Source: Dreissena polymorpha
Lineage: Eukaryota; Mollusca; Bivalvia; Myida; Dreissenidae
Direction: 5' to 3'
NCBI RefSeq assembly: GCF_020536995.1
Contig: NC_068369.1
Span: forward strand, 18,269,921 to 18,333,920
DNA: 64,000 nucleotides
The notes below the pieces were generated by a model that saw only the letters and a program-made list of their open reading frames with translations, searched no databases and was not told where the DNA came from. Shown in pieces: positions 34,216 through 44,930 of this stretch; the stretch's first letter is position 1, and each line of letters begins with the position of its first letter. A program made the position numbers and the translations under genes.

Positions 34216-37200
34216 CTGCAATGAGGACCAACAAAATTAATTATACTAGTATAGCACTTTCTAAGTTATTGTTATTTATCATTTTTTATTGGTCAATAAA
34301 TAGAGGATATTTGTTGGATTCGATGGAATATCGATTTTATTTCACAAGTGATCATATAAAATAATATTTTCACGAGTGGCGCATATGTATTTTTTTATGA
34401 TCACGAGTGAATTAAAATCGATATTCCATCGAATCTAACATCTTTTCTTTTTATTTTATGCTTTTTTCATCGTTAATTTACATGGTAAAAGAGTTTAACT
34501 GGATAATTTCAATGAATTTATGACGTCATTTTGTCAAAAAAGGGCGTCATTTCACAGTAAAAAAGTGAAAAATATCGATATTTTTCACTCTTATTTTTCA
34601 CTGTTTAAAACAGTGAAATATCAGCTTTATTTCACTGATATTTCTCTATAAACAACCGGAAAGCATAAAATAAACAGTGATTTAAGTTCCATAATTTGGA
34701 ATTAAACATTGAAAATATTTATCATACTCATTTTTAATAATATATGTATCGTAAAAAAAAACTCCTGAATGACGAAGTATGTAATATTTAATTTTCCATG
34801 GCAAGAATCCTTAAAATGTGCATGCAGTTCACTTATATTTGCATATATATTGGTATTTAAAAGACACATCAAACTCATTTTTGACATGAGGGTGTTTAAA
34901 GTCATTGCAAAGAGATGATGTCACATTCAACAACATTCTTAAGATATGATGTCAAATTCAGATTATTGAATGACATTTTGTCATTAAATTTGTAAATATG
35001 CAAGTCAAATATTGTTTTTCTGTTATATGACATTAAAATAATGTAAAAAATATTGCTTTATAATGAATTGTAAAAAACACACATAATATGGTTAAAGTAC
35101 ATATATACAAGCCATAAAATGTGACTTATGGTGTCATTTAGGCAGCTTACTACTGTTGCCATAGACAACCAGACATAAAGAACTTAAGACTAAGTCCAGA
35201 AGTCGGTCAATTTGAGGTCAATTGGAAAAAAGAAGTCAGATGATGCCGGTGTGTTGATACAGCTGTAATTCAATGACATCCTCCATGCAAGAAGGTCGTG
35301 GTGGCGTAATGGACATGGTATCGGTCTAGTGACTGTGAGGTCATGGGTTCGATCCCTACTGTGGGAGCGTTCATTAGAACTCCCTATAAGACACCAAGAA
35401 CTGGCTCTAGGCCCAAGAAACTGACTCGAGAGCCTTTCAAGGTAATCAAGCTTAAATAAATAGGATAACAAAATTGTCACAAAACCAGGTTTTCAGTTGC
35501 AAAAAAAGTCTGATAAAGGGAGACAATTCAAAATGTGTATTTTTAACCCCCTTGTGTAAAATTGACCTTGATTTCTATTAGAAAACAAGGCTGCTTGTAT
35601 AACATGCATGCCCCCCCCCCCCATATGGGCTGTCAGTTGTAGTGGAATCCATTGTGTGAATACGTTTTTTGTCACTGTGACCTTGACCTTTGACCAAGTG
35701 ACCTGAAAATCTATAGGGGTCATCTGCCAGTCATGATCAATGTACCTATGAAATTTCATGATCCTAGGCCTAATTATTCTTTAGTTATCATCCGGAAACC
35801 ATTTTACTGTTTTGAGTCACTGTGACCTTGACCTTTGACCTAGTGACCTGAAAATCAATAGGGGTCATCTGTCAGTCATGATCAATGTTCCTATGAAATT
35901 TCATGATCCTAGGTGTAAGCATTCTTGAGTTATCATCCGGAATCCATTTTACTGTTTCGAGTCACTGTGACCTTGACCTTTGACCAGTGACCTGAAAATC
36001 AATGGGGGTCATCTGCCAGTCATGATCAATGTACCTATGAAGTTTCATGATCCTAGGCGTTAGCATTCTTGAGTTACATCAGGAAACCATTTTACTATTT
36101 CCAGTCACTGTGACCTTGACCTTTGACCTTCTGACCTGAAAATCAATAGGGGTCATCTGCCAGTCATGATCAATGAACCTATGAAGTTTCAAGATCCTAG
36201 GCCTAAGCGTTCTTGAGTTATCCGGAAACCATTTTATTTTTTCAAGTCACTGTGACCTTGACCTTTGACCTAATGACCTGAAAATCAATAGGGGTCATCT
36301 GCCAGTCATGATCAATGTACCTATGAAGTTTCATGATCCTAGGCCTAAGCGTTCTTGAGTTATCATCCTTTCATAGTTACATAGTTTTTTCAAAATCAAT
36401 CTATTTTAAGTTGTGGCGACCTTGACCTTGGAGATATTGACGTAATTCTTTCGTGCAACACATCGTCTAATAATGGTGAACAAATGTGCAAAATGATTTT
36501 AAAATGTCACAATGAATGACATAGTAATGGCCCAGACAAGCTCATTTATGGCCATTTTTGACCTTTAAACTCAAATTGTGACCTTGACCTTGGAGATATC
36601 GACGCAATTCTTTCGCGCTACACATCGTCTAATGATGGTGAACAATTGTACCAAATGATTTTAAAATCTGACAATGAACGACAAAGTAATGGCCTGGACA
36701 AGCTCATTTATGGCCATTTTTGACCTTCAAACTCAAATTGTGACCTTGACCTTGGAGATATCGATGTAATTCTTTCGCGCGACACACCGTCTAATGATGG
36801 TGAACAAATGTGCCATATGATTTTAAAATCTGACAATGAAAGACAGAGTTATGGCCCGGACAAGCTTGTTCTGCCCGCCCGCCAGCCCGCCCGCCCGCCG
36901 ACATTGGCCAATCTAATAACCAGTTTTTTTCTTCAAAAAACCTGGTTAAAAAATAAGAGATGTGTTTGTGAGAAACACAATGCCCCAAACTGCGCCGCTT
37001 TGAATTAAAAAAAATCTTTTTGATTATATCCCTTTAAAAAATATTACTTCCCTTGTGAAAATGATCTGTACCTGCCATATGATATAAAATAGAAATTATC
37101 TCCCTTTAAACCTTATTATTTCCCTTGGATTTAGTTTTTTGACTTTTGACCTTGAAGGATGACCTTGACCTTTTACCACTCAAAATGTGCAGCTCCATGA

Positions 37201-39963
37201 GATATACATGCATGCTAAACATCAAGTGGCTATCTTTAATATTGCAAAAGTTATGGCTAATGTAAAAGTTTTCGGACGGACGTACAGACTGGCAGACAGA
37301 CAGACAGATGGACTGACAGTTCAACTGCTATATGCCACCCTAGCGGAGGCATGAAAAAATCATGGCTGTGACTTCTCGTGTACCTGTTGACCCCATTCAT
37401 GGAAGAGAACGTCATGCCACAGTCTGCACATCGGTAAGGCCTCTCTCCTGTATGGCAGCGCATGTGACGCTTCAGGTACTGGGCTTTCTTCACTGAGATA
37501 ATATAGGACAAGATAATGTTTTTCCAGACTATTAGAAGGCTGGACATGAATATCTGGTACTGGTCTTTCTTCACTGAGATAATACATGTATAGGACAAGA
37601 TAATGTTTGGACATGAATGTCAGGTAGTGAGCCTTCTTCACTGAGAACATATAAAACATGGCAATGAAGAGACATCTATCTCAGGTACTGGACCTTCTTC
37701 ACTGAGAACATAACGAACAATGAAATGTAGGGACATGTATCAGAAAATACGTGGCCTTCTTCATTGAGAACATATAAATCAATGAAATGTAGGGACATGT
37801 ATCAGAAAATACTTGGCCATCTTCACTGAGAACATATTGAACATATAGAAACAAAAAACTTTTCATTAAGAATAAACTTAATGACACTGACAAGAAATGC
37901 AATAATAATTCTTACTCTTTGTAAGATAATACTCACAAATGCAAGGCAAGGACAACATTCACTGGAATTATTTTCAATATTGATAAATGTGCCTACATAG
38001 AGAGACTTTCAATTTACTTTTTTTCATTATAAGTCATACTAGTATTACAGGACCAATATCAGATATTTTAAAGTCCCTTACATCAATAATTACAATAATG
38101 AGATACCAGTTTTGGGTAAAAAAAAAATACTTCCAAAATAATTAAAATACAAAATGTACCAACTACCAAGTAAATTACCAACCTGCAAACCCACAAACAT
38201 CACAGACATACGGACGATCATCGGAATGCACGGTCATGTGGTGCCGCAGTGCCTGCCTGGTCTTGAACTTCACGTTGCAGTGTGGACAAGGCACCACTCT
38301 ATCCCCCGTGCAATGTACCAGATGGTTTGCAAGGGCCCTTTCACTCACCATTCCCTTCCCACAATGCTCGCATTGCACGTTCCTTGCTGTGTTATGAGTA
38401 AGCATATGTCGCTGGAGGTACTGTACATTTGTGAACGCCTTGCAGCATATCGTACAGGCCATTATCTCCATGTTGGAATGGGCCAGTAAGTGATTTTGTA
38501 AGTCACCGGTGGTAGTGAATCTCTCTTTACAGATCTGACAGCTGAATTTTGGGTTCAACTCGCAGCTCCTGGAATGTACCTGACAAAGCCCCGCACTCTT
38601 GTACACCTGACCGCACCAGAGGCATTCTGTCTCAATGTCTTTGCCTTTCTTCAATTCTGGATGTTTCCGCTTTATGTGAAGCTTTCCTTGGTAATGGTTT
38701 TTCACCACTTCACCACATTCATTGCATGTGAAAGTCCCTGCTTCAGTGCTGGTAAAATGTTTGCCAAGCTTTAGCATTTGTTTTCTGGAATGGTTTTCCA
38801 AGTAGTGCTCAGACATCAACCTCTTAGTTACAAATAATTCCTTACAAACTGAGCATGTGAATAATCCACTCTCATCAAGGATGAACTTTGATCGGCCTTT
38901 CTTTGATAACTTTCTGTCTGAACTGTTCCGTTTTCTGGTACTTTCTATGCTAGTGGTAGTGGTTTCATCATCCATTTCTTCTTTAACATCTTCAATATTT
39001 TCTTTGCTAAAGTCTTCCTCTGTTTTAACTTGAGGGAAAGTCTTGTTGGCCCCGTTCATTTCATAGTCGACAGTATCGTTGGATTCTGCAGAGTCAAAAT
39101 CAATATCAGATACCCTTGAGTGTGTCCTCTTTCTTCCAACAGAATGCCTCTTCCTTTTCTCTCTTACCTGTTCCTCTTTGTTCTCTCTTGGTTTGCGTCC
39201 TCTCTTCTTTGGTGGCGTTCTCCTTTCAATTTTTATTGAGTCTGCGCTATGCTTCTTTCTTAGACCCTTAACTTCAATTTTGACTTCATTAATGCCGGTA
39301 CTTTCAGTCCTCGCATCAGTGGCATCTACACTTTCAGCCTGTATTGGAACATTAAATGTCAACAATTCAGTTTGCATTTCTAAAGACACTGTCTGCAAGT
39401 CAGTCTGCATTTCAGAGGACACTGTCTGAACCTTTGGGAAAGCTGTATTTGTGGAACAGCCCAAGTAATAACCAGAGCCGTGACTTTGCATGTGCCTGTG
39501 AAGTCCACACACAGAACTAAACAGCAACAGGCAGGCCCCACATGTGAACTTCACATCATCTAACAGTACCTCACCACAGACTTCTGCCTTTTTGCTCTCG
39601 TTGTGGTAAACAGTATGGTCTCCTCTCATGTCTATGCTAACTGTACTGCTGTGTGAAGGTTCTGAAACTGTTTCTGGCTCCACTGGCCCATGAACATTCT
39701 TATAACTTAATGAAGAATGATGAACTTGCTGCATGCCAAAGTTATGGTCTTTGTACATGTTACTTTGGCCAAAATGATGCGTCCCTAGAGAATAGTTCTC
39801 GGGCGCATTTTGAGGTGGGATGAAGCTGGGCAGATGGGTCAAGTGAGGAGGGACTGACAGATGTCTGAAACCTTCAGGGGTCATCATGCCATGCTGCAGC
39901 ATTTGAGATGAAGTGCTGTAGTTGTGTGGCTTGTCCTGGTTGTGAGTGAAGTCCATCTTGCTC
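34020..39963 (-). CDS. Multi-C2H2 zinc-finger protein, 12 fingers, about 692 aa
   Basis: Spliced model on the minus strand: 39963-38183 (ATG at 39956, preceded by a TTGCAG acceptor, so a 5'-UTR exon lies further upstream), 37492-37384, and 34215-34020 (TGA). Phases are 1 and 2, and both junctions fall inside fingers and restore perfect C-x2-C-x12-H-x3-H spacing. Seen: a Met/His/Ser-rich N-terminus and a first finger near residues 135-160. Next comes a basic stretch with an AT-hook-like KKRGRKPRENKE and a likely nuclear signal. An acidic part follows with SUMO-type sites (VKTE, IKIE, VKEE). A run of further fingers continues to the C-terminus, some with unusual spacing (CHSRSC, HLVHC). Role inferred: sequence-specific nuclear DNA binding, probably transcriptional. 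The orthologue was not recognised. No KRAB, BTB or SCAN domain is visible. Intron 2 (34216-37383) is filled with repeats. Confidence 0.87.
34313..34690. repeat. Palindrome-rich MITE in zinc-finger intron
   Basis: Arms of about 43 bp (GTTGGATTCGATGGAATATC… and its inverse ending 34439) are followed by the perfect 24-bp palindrome centred on ATATCGATAT (34565-34588), a CACTGTTTAAAACAGTG palindrome, and a TTTATTTTATGC/GCATAAAATAAA pair. It lies 100 bp upstream of the last zinc-finger exon. Confidence 0.6.
35290..35462 (+). mobile_element. tRNA-derived SINE
   Basis: The head has an A-box (TGGCGTAATGG) and a B-box (GGTTCGATCCC) in tRNA spacing. Then comes a tRNA-unrelated body (AGACACCAAGAACTGG…ACTCGAGAGCC) and an AATAAATAGG-like tail. 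A worn copy of the same family is at 52203. It lies in intron 2 of the zinc-finger gene, in antisense. Confidence 0.65.
35581..36372 (+). mobile_element. HINE-like element, ATGCCCCC family, five units, 3' end lost
   Basis: Starts ACAAGGCTGCTTGTATAACA and a run of C's, then five units of about 144 bp like those of 21019-22026. The linker and 3' hairpin are missing: at about 36370 it runs straight into a different array. Confidence 0.7.
36373..36952 (+). mobile_element. HINE-like element with 162-bp units, 5' end lost
   Basis: Three units start near 36418, 36580 and 36742 (GACCTTGACCTTGGAGATAT). Then comes a GCCCGCCCGCC linker and a long AT hairpin (TAACCAG…TTTTTT/AAAAAA…CTGGTTA, about 36917-36948). 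The 5' part is absent. Confidence 0.65.
36953..37353 (+). mobile_element. Short HINE-like element abutting a zinc-finger exon
   Basis: 5' AAGAGATGTGTTTGTGAGAA hairpin with AATGCCCC; one core unit; a GGACGGACGTACAGAC linker; 3' TGCCACCCTAGCGGAGGCAT. Same family as the nested 23050 element. It ends about 30 bp from the donor of the exon 37384-37492. Confidence 0.65.
37384..37492 (-). CDS. Zinc-finger gene, second coding exon (fingers 9-10)
   Basis: Begins after TTATCTCAG with TGAAGAAAGCCCAGTA (V-K-K-A-Q-Y) and ends AACAG|GTACAC. It completes finger 9 (…VKKAQYLKRHMRCH), keeps the TGERPYRC linker, and starts finger 10 (CADCGMTFSSMNGVN). The donor lies only about 30 bp from an inserted repeat that ends at 37353. 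The acceptor side is the end member of a six-copy 62-bp repeat. Confidence 0.85.
37486..37870 (-). repeat. 62-bp minisatellite that copies a splice acceptor
   Basis: Six copies of the junction of intron and second exon of the zinc-finger gene lie in a row (near 37489, 37569, 37636, 37698, 37760 and 37822; later spacing 62 bp). Each keeps TCTCAG or TTCTCAG followed by TGAAGAAGG or TGAAGATGG, the V-K-[KM]-x-x-Y start of the exon, then an AT-rich tail. Only the last copy (lowest coordinate) leads into the full finger. Confidence 0.8.
38183..39963 (-). CDS. Zinc-finger gene, first coding exon (fingers 1 to half of 9)
   Basis: Holds 1774 coding bases: the N-terminal region, the basic AT-hook-like and acidic segments, and eight complete fingers, ending inside a ninth at CDVCGFA. 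The donor is GCAG|GTTGGT. Reading past it gives only GW and a stop, which shows that the long open frame overruns the true exon end. Seven untranslated bases precede the ATG after the acceptor. Confidence 0.87.
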
Positions 39964-41480
39964 CTGCAACATAAATAATTATAGCTTTCTTACAAAGCCT
40001 TCAAATGTGAATAAGTTAAAGCTTTATTACAGTGTTATACATAACAAAAGGTTAAATGCTTTAATCACATCACTGACAGATCTTTTACATTGAGAACTGT
40101 AATAAAAGAAATTACCATGTTATGTTCTTTTGTTTTACAGACATGTTTCTGATGTCATAAAGCTAGCAACATCATACCTTTATTACACTATAGCTATTTG
40201 AAACTTAATTTATAACTACAATTATTGTTAATATGCATCTCATGTTCTTCACTTGGGTCTTGAGTTTATGCTATGTAGTAATTTGTATGCTTTAGTAATG
40301 AACCAAATCAGATTCCTTGTAGTACAGATAAGCAAAGTCAATAATAATGTTAACTTGTAAGCAGTGAACTTTGCCACTGAAAAACAAGTTGACAAATAGA
40401 CCAATGTGTCCCATTTAGCGACCATACATCTGAATGCAGTTGTGAAAAGTCAACAACTGAAACTGGTCTGTGCAGGATTTTATTTGATCTGTCAGATGAT
40501 GTCATTATTTAAAATTATTTTGAGTTGAACTTTTTTGGGGGTGGTCGGTGCTAATCTTTAGTTGTAGCGTCCTTTGCATGATTTTTTTTATTCTAATCAA
40601 TTTGGAAACACTTACTCATCAGCAGTGTTTGTTGCATCTGCAATCCTTTAAATGATACAATGTTAATTGCGAGTTCAGTATTTTAAATTGGAATTTGTGA
40701 AATTACTAGCCCATCTGGTTTCTAACCTTAGAATCTGTACTAGCCTGAAAAAATTATGAGCGCAAACTTATGGGTAATTATTATATACTTTTATTCCTCC
40801 AAGAAGAAGGAAATGGGGTGCCTGATTAAAAAACAATATTTCACAATATTATAACAGATTTCTATGTAAAGGTAAAAAAGCATTATAAAATAGGAACGTG
40901 TATTTACTTTTTTTCTTTACTCTGGCCTATCTGACTGACCTGAGTATGTCAGCAAGGAAAATTGTAACTCAACAATTTGTCAGATTTTAACGAGATGATT
41001 TAGTTCGATAAGTAACCAGTTGGTGAGCTATGCAGGCCCATACGCAGGGGCCCAGCCCCACCCCCAGCTGGCTGTCAAGTTAGGATTTGTGTTATAATAG
41101 ATCTACTGCAATTTTTTTCTCTTATGAAAGGGCCCACAGTACACTTCCCCTAAATACAAAAGAGGTGATGTGTTTTATTGTCCCTGATAAACATTAACAA
41201 GGGGATTAGCGCTACTTTACTCGCCAGTGGAGATATGCCCCTAGGCAATCTTTTCTTATGGCCTTGTACACAAATCCCCTGTCAGTCGATTCCCCTTGTG
41301 ATCCTGAATTCTTCATCTATCCATGGTTGATGTAACACTTTTTTGATTGGCCAAGGAAAAGCAGCAAATGGAAGCAAACAATACAAGATGTTGTAGGCCT
41401 GAATATTGCTGACGTAATGATTTGTGGAAAACAAAGAATGTTGGAAGCAATTAGAGAGGTGATATGGAAATTATTCATAA
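39964..41480. other. Intron or 5' flank of the zinc-finger gene
   Basis: AT-rich. The 5'-UTR exon implied by the acceptor at 39964 was not found. The stretch near 41040-41300 looks like worn repeat. Confidence 0.5.
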
Positions 41481-41701
41481 AGTTGAACCGGCAAGTTGCT
41501 TTGTCAAAATCCAAGGCCCATAACTTCGCCAAACAAGAGCACCGCCTTGCGGGTGCAGACCGCTCATCTATTTTCTTTTTAAAGGTGAAGGGACTATCAT
41601 TTTCAATCACAAAGGAGGGAGGGGTGGATAGAAGAGGGGTGCATTGTGTGGGGGTGTGGACATTTATTACATTATCTTACAAAAATGCGAAAAAAAGGAA
41701 A

Positions 41702-42110
41702 AAAAAATCGGGGAGGGGGGGGGGGGGGTGGGGGGGTGGGTGGGGGGGGGGGGGGGTGGGGATTCTTGGGTGCGATGGTTGGACGGTATTTCAAACATAA
41801 AATAATAAAAATAAATATTTGTGTTTTGTAACCGTTTCAAAAAACATAAATTGGGGGGGGGGTTTGAGGTGGGGGGGGGGGGGGGGTATAGTGTGAGGGT
41901 GTGGTGGTAATTTGTGATCTTAAAAAAAAAAAAAAAAAAATTTAGGGGGGGGGGGGGATTCGGGTGGGGGGAGGGGGGGTGGGGGGGTGGGGGGGGTGTT
42001 TCTTGGGTGCAATGGTTGGACGATATTTCAAACATAAAATAATCAAAATAAATAGTTTAGTTTTTTAACCGTAAAAAAAAAATGGGGGGGGGGGGAGGGG
42101 GGGGCACGGG
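41702..42110 (+). repeat. Dense G-run tracts
   Basis: Many G runs of 6-15 between 41710 and 41762, 41855 and 41887, 41944 and 41995, and 42085 and 42103, with A runs between. Strong G-quadruplex potential on the + strand. Confidence 0.85.
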
Positions 42111-43244
42111 CGATGGTTTGGGTGGAGTCTATTATGGTATGTCAGGTAAGAGTAGTTTTGTCAAAGTATCAATCAAATCTAATCATAAACAAAGAAGTTA
42201 TGGCAATTTTAGCAAAATTTAATAATTTGACCTTGAGAGTCAAGGTCATTCAAAGGTCAAGGTAAAATTCAACTTGCCAGGTACAGTAACCTCATGATAG
42301 CATGAAAGTATTTGAAGTTTGAAAGCAATAGCCTTGATACTTAAGAAGTAAAGTGGATCGAAACACAAAATTTAACCATATATTCAAAGTTACTAAGTCA
42401 AAAAAGGGCCATAATTCCGTAAAAATGACATCCAGAGTTATGCAACTTGTCCTTTTACTGTACCCTTATGATAGTTTGCGAGTGTTCCAAGTATGAAAGC
42501 AATATCTATAATACATTAGGGGTAAAGTGGACCAAAACACAAAACTTAACCAAACTTTCAATTTTCTAAGTATAAAGGGCCCATAATTCCGTCCAAATGC
42601 CAGTCAGAGTTACATAACTTTGCCTGCACAGTCCCCTTACGATAGTTAATAATGGTTGCAAGTATGAAAGCAATAGCTTTGATACTGTAGGAATAAAGTG
42701 GACCTAAACACAAAACATAACCAAATTTTCAATTTTCTAAGTATAAAAAGGGCACATAATTCTGTCAAAATGCCAGTCAGAGTTACATTACTTTGCCTGC
42801 ACAGGCCCATTATGATAGTTAGTAAGTGTTTCAAGTATGAAAGCAATAGCTTTGATACTTAAGGAATAAAATGGACCTAAACACAAAACTTAACCAAAAT
42901 TTTCAATTTTTTAAGTATAAAAAGGGCACATAATTCTGTCAAAATGCATGCCAGAGTTATCTAACTTTGCCTGCCCAGTCCCCTCATGATAGTAAGTAAG
43001 TGTACCAAGTTTGAATGCAATAGCATTGATACTTTCTGAAAAAAGTGGACCTAAACGCAAAACTTAACCAAAATTGTCAATTTTCTAAGTATAAAAAGGG
43101 CACATAATTCAGTCAAAATGCACGCCAGAGTTATCTAACTTTGCCTGTCCAGTCCCCTCATGATAGTAAGTAAGTGTACCAAGTTTGAATGCAATAGCAT
43201 TGATACTTTCTGAGAAAAGTGGACCTAAACGCAAAACTTAACCG

Positions 43245-43268
43245 GACGCCGACGCCGACGCCGACGCA

Positions 43269-43304
<36 letters not shown>
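43245..43304 (+). repeat. GACGCC hexamer array
   Basis: Ten GACGCC units (one GACGCA). The related element at 26687-26703 has only two. Confidence 0.9.
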
Positions 43305-43456
43305 AAGGTGATGACAATAGCTCATAATTTTTTTTCAAAAAATAGATGAGCTAAAAATCAATGGACCGGAACAAAAGTCATACTTAATCAAAAAGTATTG
43401 TAGGTAGACTCACACACCAAAATATCAGGACAATATCTTAAAAAACAAAGCATTCT

Positions 43457-44600
43457 GAAACAAGAGCTGTCAGAGGACAGCGCGCTCGACTATTCGAGTG
43501 CAATAACGTAAGCCATTTGACATGGGGTAATTGTTTAAATTATTCAATAAGGTCAAGGTAATAGTTCAGGTATATTTTCCACAATCTATTGAACATAAAA
43601 AAGTAAATAAATATTTGTTGTTTTTTTAACCATGTTTCAAAGAAAAAAATATTCTTTTGGGGTTGGGTGGGGGGGGGGGTTGAGAGGGGGGGGTTTAATG
43701 TGGGGTGGGGTTATTTATTAGAAGATCTTTCAAAAATAAAAAAATAAAAAGGAAAAAAAAAATGGGGGGGATAGGGGCGGTTGAGAGGGGGGTATAATGT
43801 GGGGTGTGGTCATTTTTTAGATGATCTTTCAAAAATAAAAAAAAGGAAATAAAAATTGGAGGGGGGGGGGTCAGGGATTCTGGATTGGGGCGTGGGGTAT
43901 TGTTTGGGTGAAATCCATTGTGGTATTCAGGTAAGTGTTGTTTTTTCAAAGTATTAATACAATCTTATCATATATAAAGAAGTTATGGCAATTTAACTAA
44001 AATTTACTCTTGACCTTGAGTCAAGGTCATTCAAAGGTCAAGGTAAAATTGAACTTGGCAGGTACAGTACCCTCATGATAGTAAGAAAATATTTGAAGTT
44101 TGAAAGCAATGGCTTTGATACTTTAGAAGTCAAGTGGATCTAAACACAAAATTTAACAAAATATTCAGTTGCTAAGACAAAAAAGGGCCATAATTCTTAC
44201 AAAATGCTTGATACAGTTGTCTGCTCTTGTTTATAGATTGGGGTCATGTTGGTTAAGAAGTTTGCAAAATATGAAAGCAATATGTCAAGGGACATGGAAA
44301 ATATTTGAGGTGGTACGCAAACTTTAACATAGATCAATAATATGCATATTCTAGGTATAAAAGGGGCAATAATTCTGTCAAAATGCTTGATAGAGTTGTC
44401 TGCTTTTGTTTATAAATTGGGGTCATGTTTGTTAAGAAGTATGCAAAATATTAAAGCAATATGTCAAGGGACATAGGAAATATTTGGGGTAGTACACAAA
44501 CTTTAACATTTGCACGCTAACGCTAACGGGAGCGCCGACGTGAGTAGGATACAAAATGTAGCTCCACTATATATATTTCATATATAATAGTCGAGCTTAA
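43457..44600 (+). mobile_element. HINE-like element, GCTCGACTAT variant
   Basis: 5' ACAAGAGCTGTCAGAGGACAG (stem-loop CTGTC/GGACAG). The subterminal GCTCGACTAT (43484-43493) is perfectly inverted as ATAGTCGAGC (44587-44596) in the 3' AT hairpin. The G-rich 5' half resembles the 22775 and 41532 elements; about three core units; a CGCTAACG…GCGCCGACG linker. Confidence 0.7.
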
Positions 44601-44614
44601 AAGTCTGTATTTTT

Positions 44615-44930
44615 ATAATGAAAATGCTAGACAGACAGACAGACAGTCCAACTGCCATGTGCCACCCTACCAGGAGCATAATACTCAACTTAATTATTAT
44701 CTGAAAGAGTTGCGGAAAACCCTCTCAGGAAAACGGTTATTATAGTGAAAATTTAAGTCCAAGGCCTGTAACTTCGCCAAATATCAATGGGCCGGGACGA
44801 ATTTCACACTTAATTTTTCGGTCATGTAGGTAGACTCGCATTCAAAAATCAGCTCAATAACTGATATAGTTCTGTAAGAAAAACTATGGAAAACAGTTAT
44901 TATACAAAAAGTTTCAAGGTCCAATCTTAT
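44615..44930 (+). repeat. Older repeat (host of nested insertions)
   Basis: Contains CAGACAGACAGACAG…TGCCACCCTACC, then two diverged units (GGAAAACGGTTATTATA / GGAAAACAGTTATTATA). Part of it (44745-44880) matches the sequence split at 41533/43357 by the 41532 element. Confidence 0.5.

Larger units (their letters stand above)
41532..43357 (+). mobile_element. HINE-like element, ACAAGAGCACCGC family, full-length copy
   Basis: 5' ACAAGAGCACCGCCTTGCGG stem-loop. The subterminal word GCTCATCTATTTT (41562-41574) is perfectly inverted at 43339-43351 as the outer arm of the 3' hairpin (43319-43352). Between them: G-rich segments, a GTCAAGGTCATTCAAAGG unit, six to seven units of about 170 bp, and ten GACGCC hexamers (43245-43304). 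It sits inside an older repeat whose uninterrupted version is at about 44745-44880. Confidence 0.75.

Noticed and set aside
35315-35375. Functional tRNA gene
   Set aside because: A- and B-boxes are present but the cloverleaf is poor and a SINE body follows.
37257-37659. Independent small zinc-finger genes (113 and 99 residue frames)
   Set aside because: They read from intronic minisatellite through the true 109-bp exon into intron; only 37384-37492 fits the spliced gene.
38154-39429. Plus-strand frames of 60-116 residues
   Set aside because: Antisense shadows of the zinc-finger exon.
41667-42035. Proline-rich 122-residue frame on the minus strand
   Set aside because: Translation of G/C homopolymer runs inside a mobile element.
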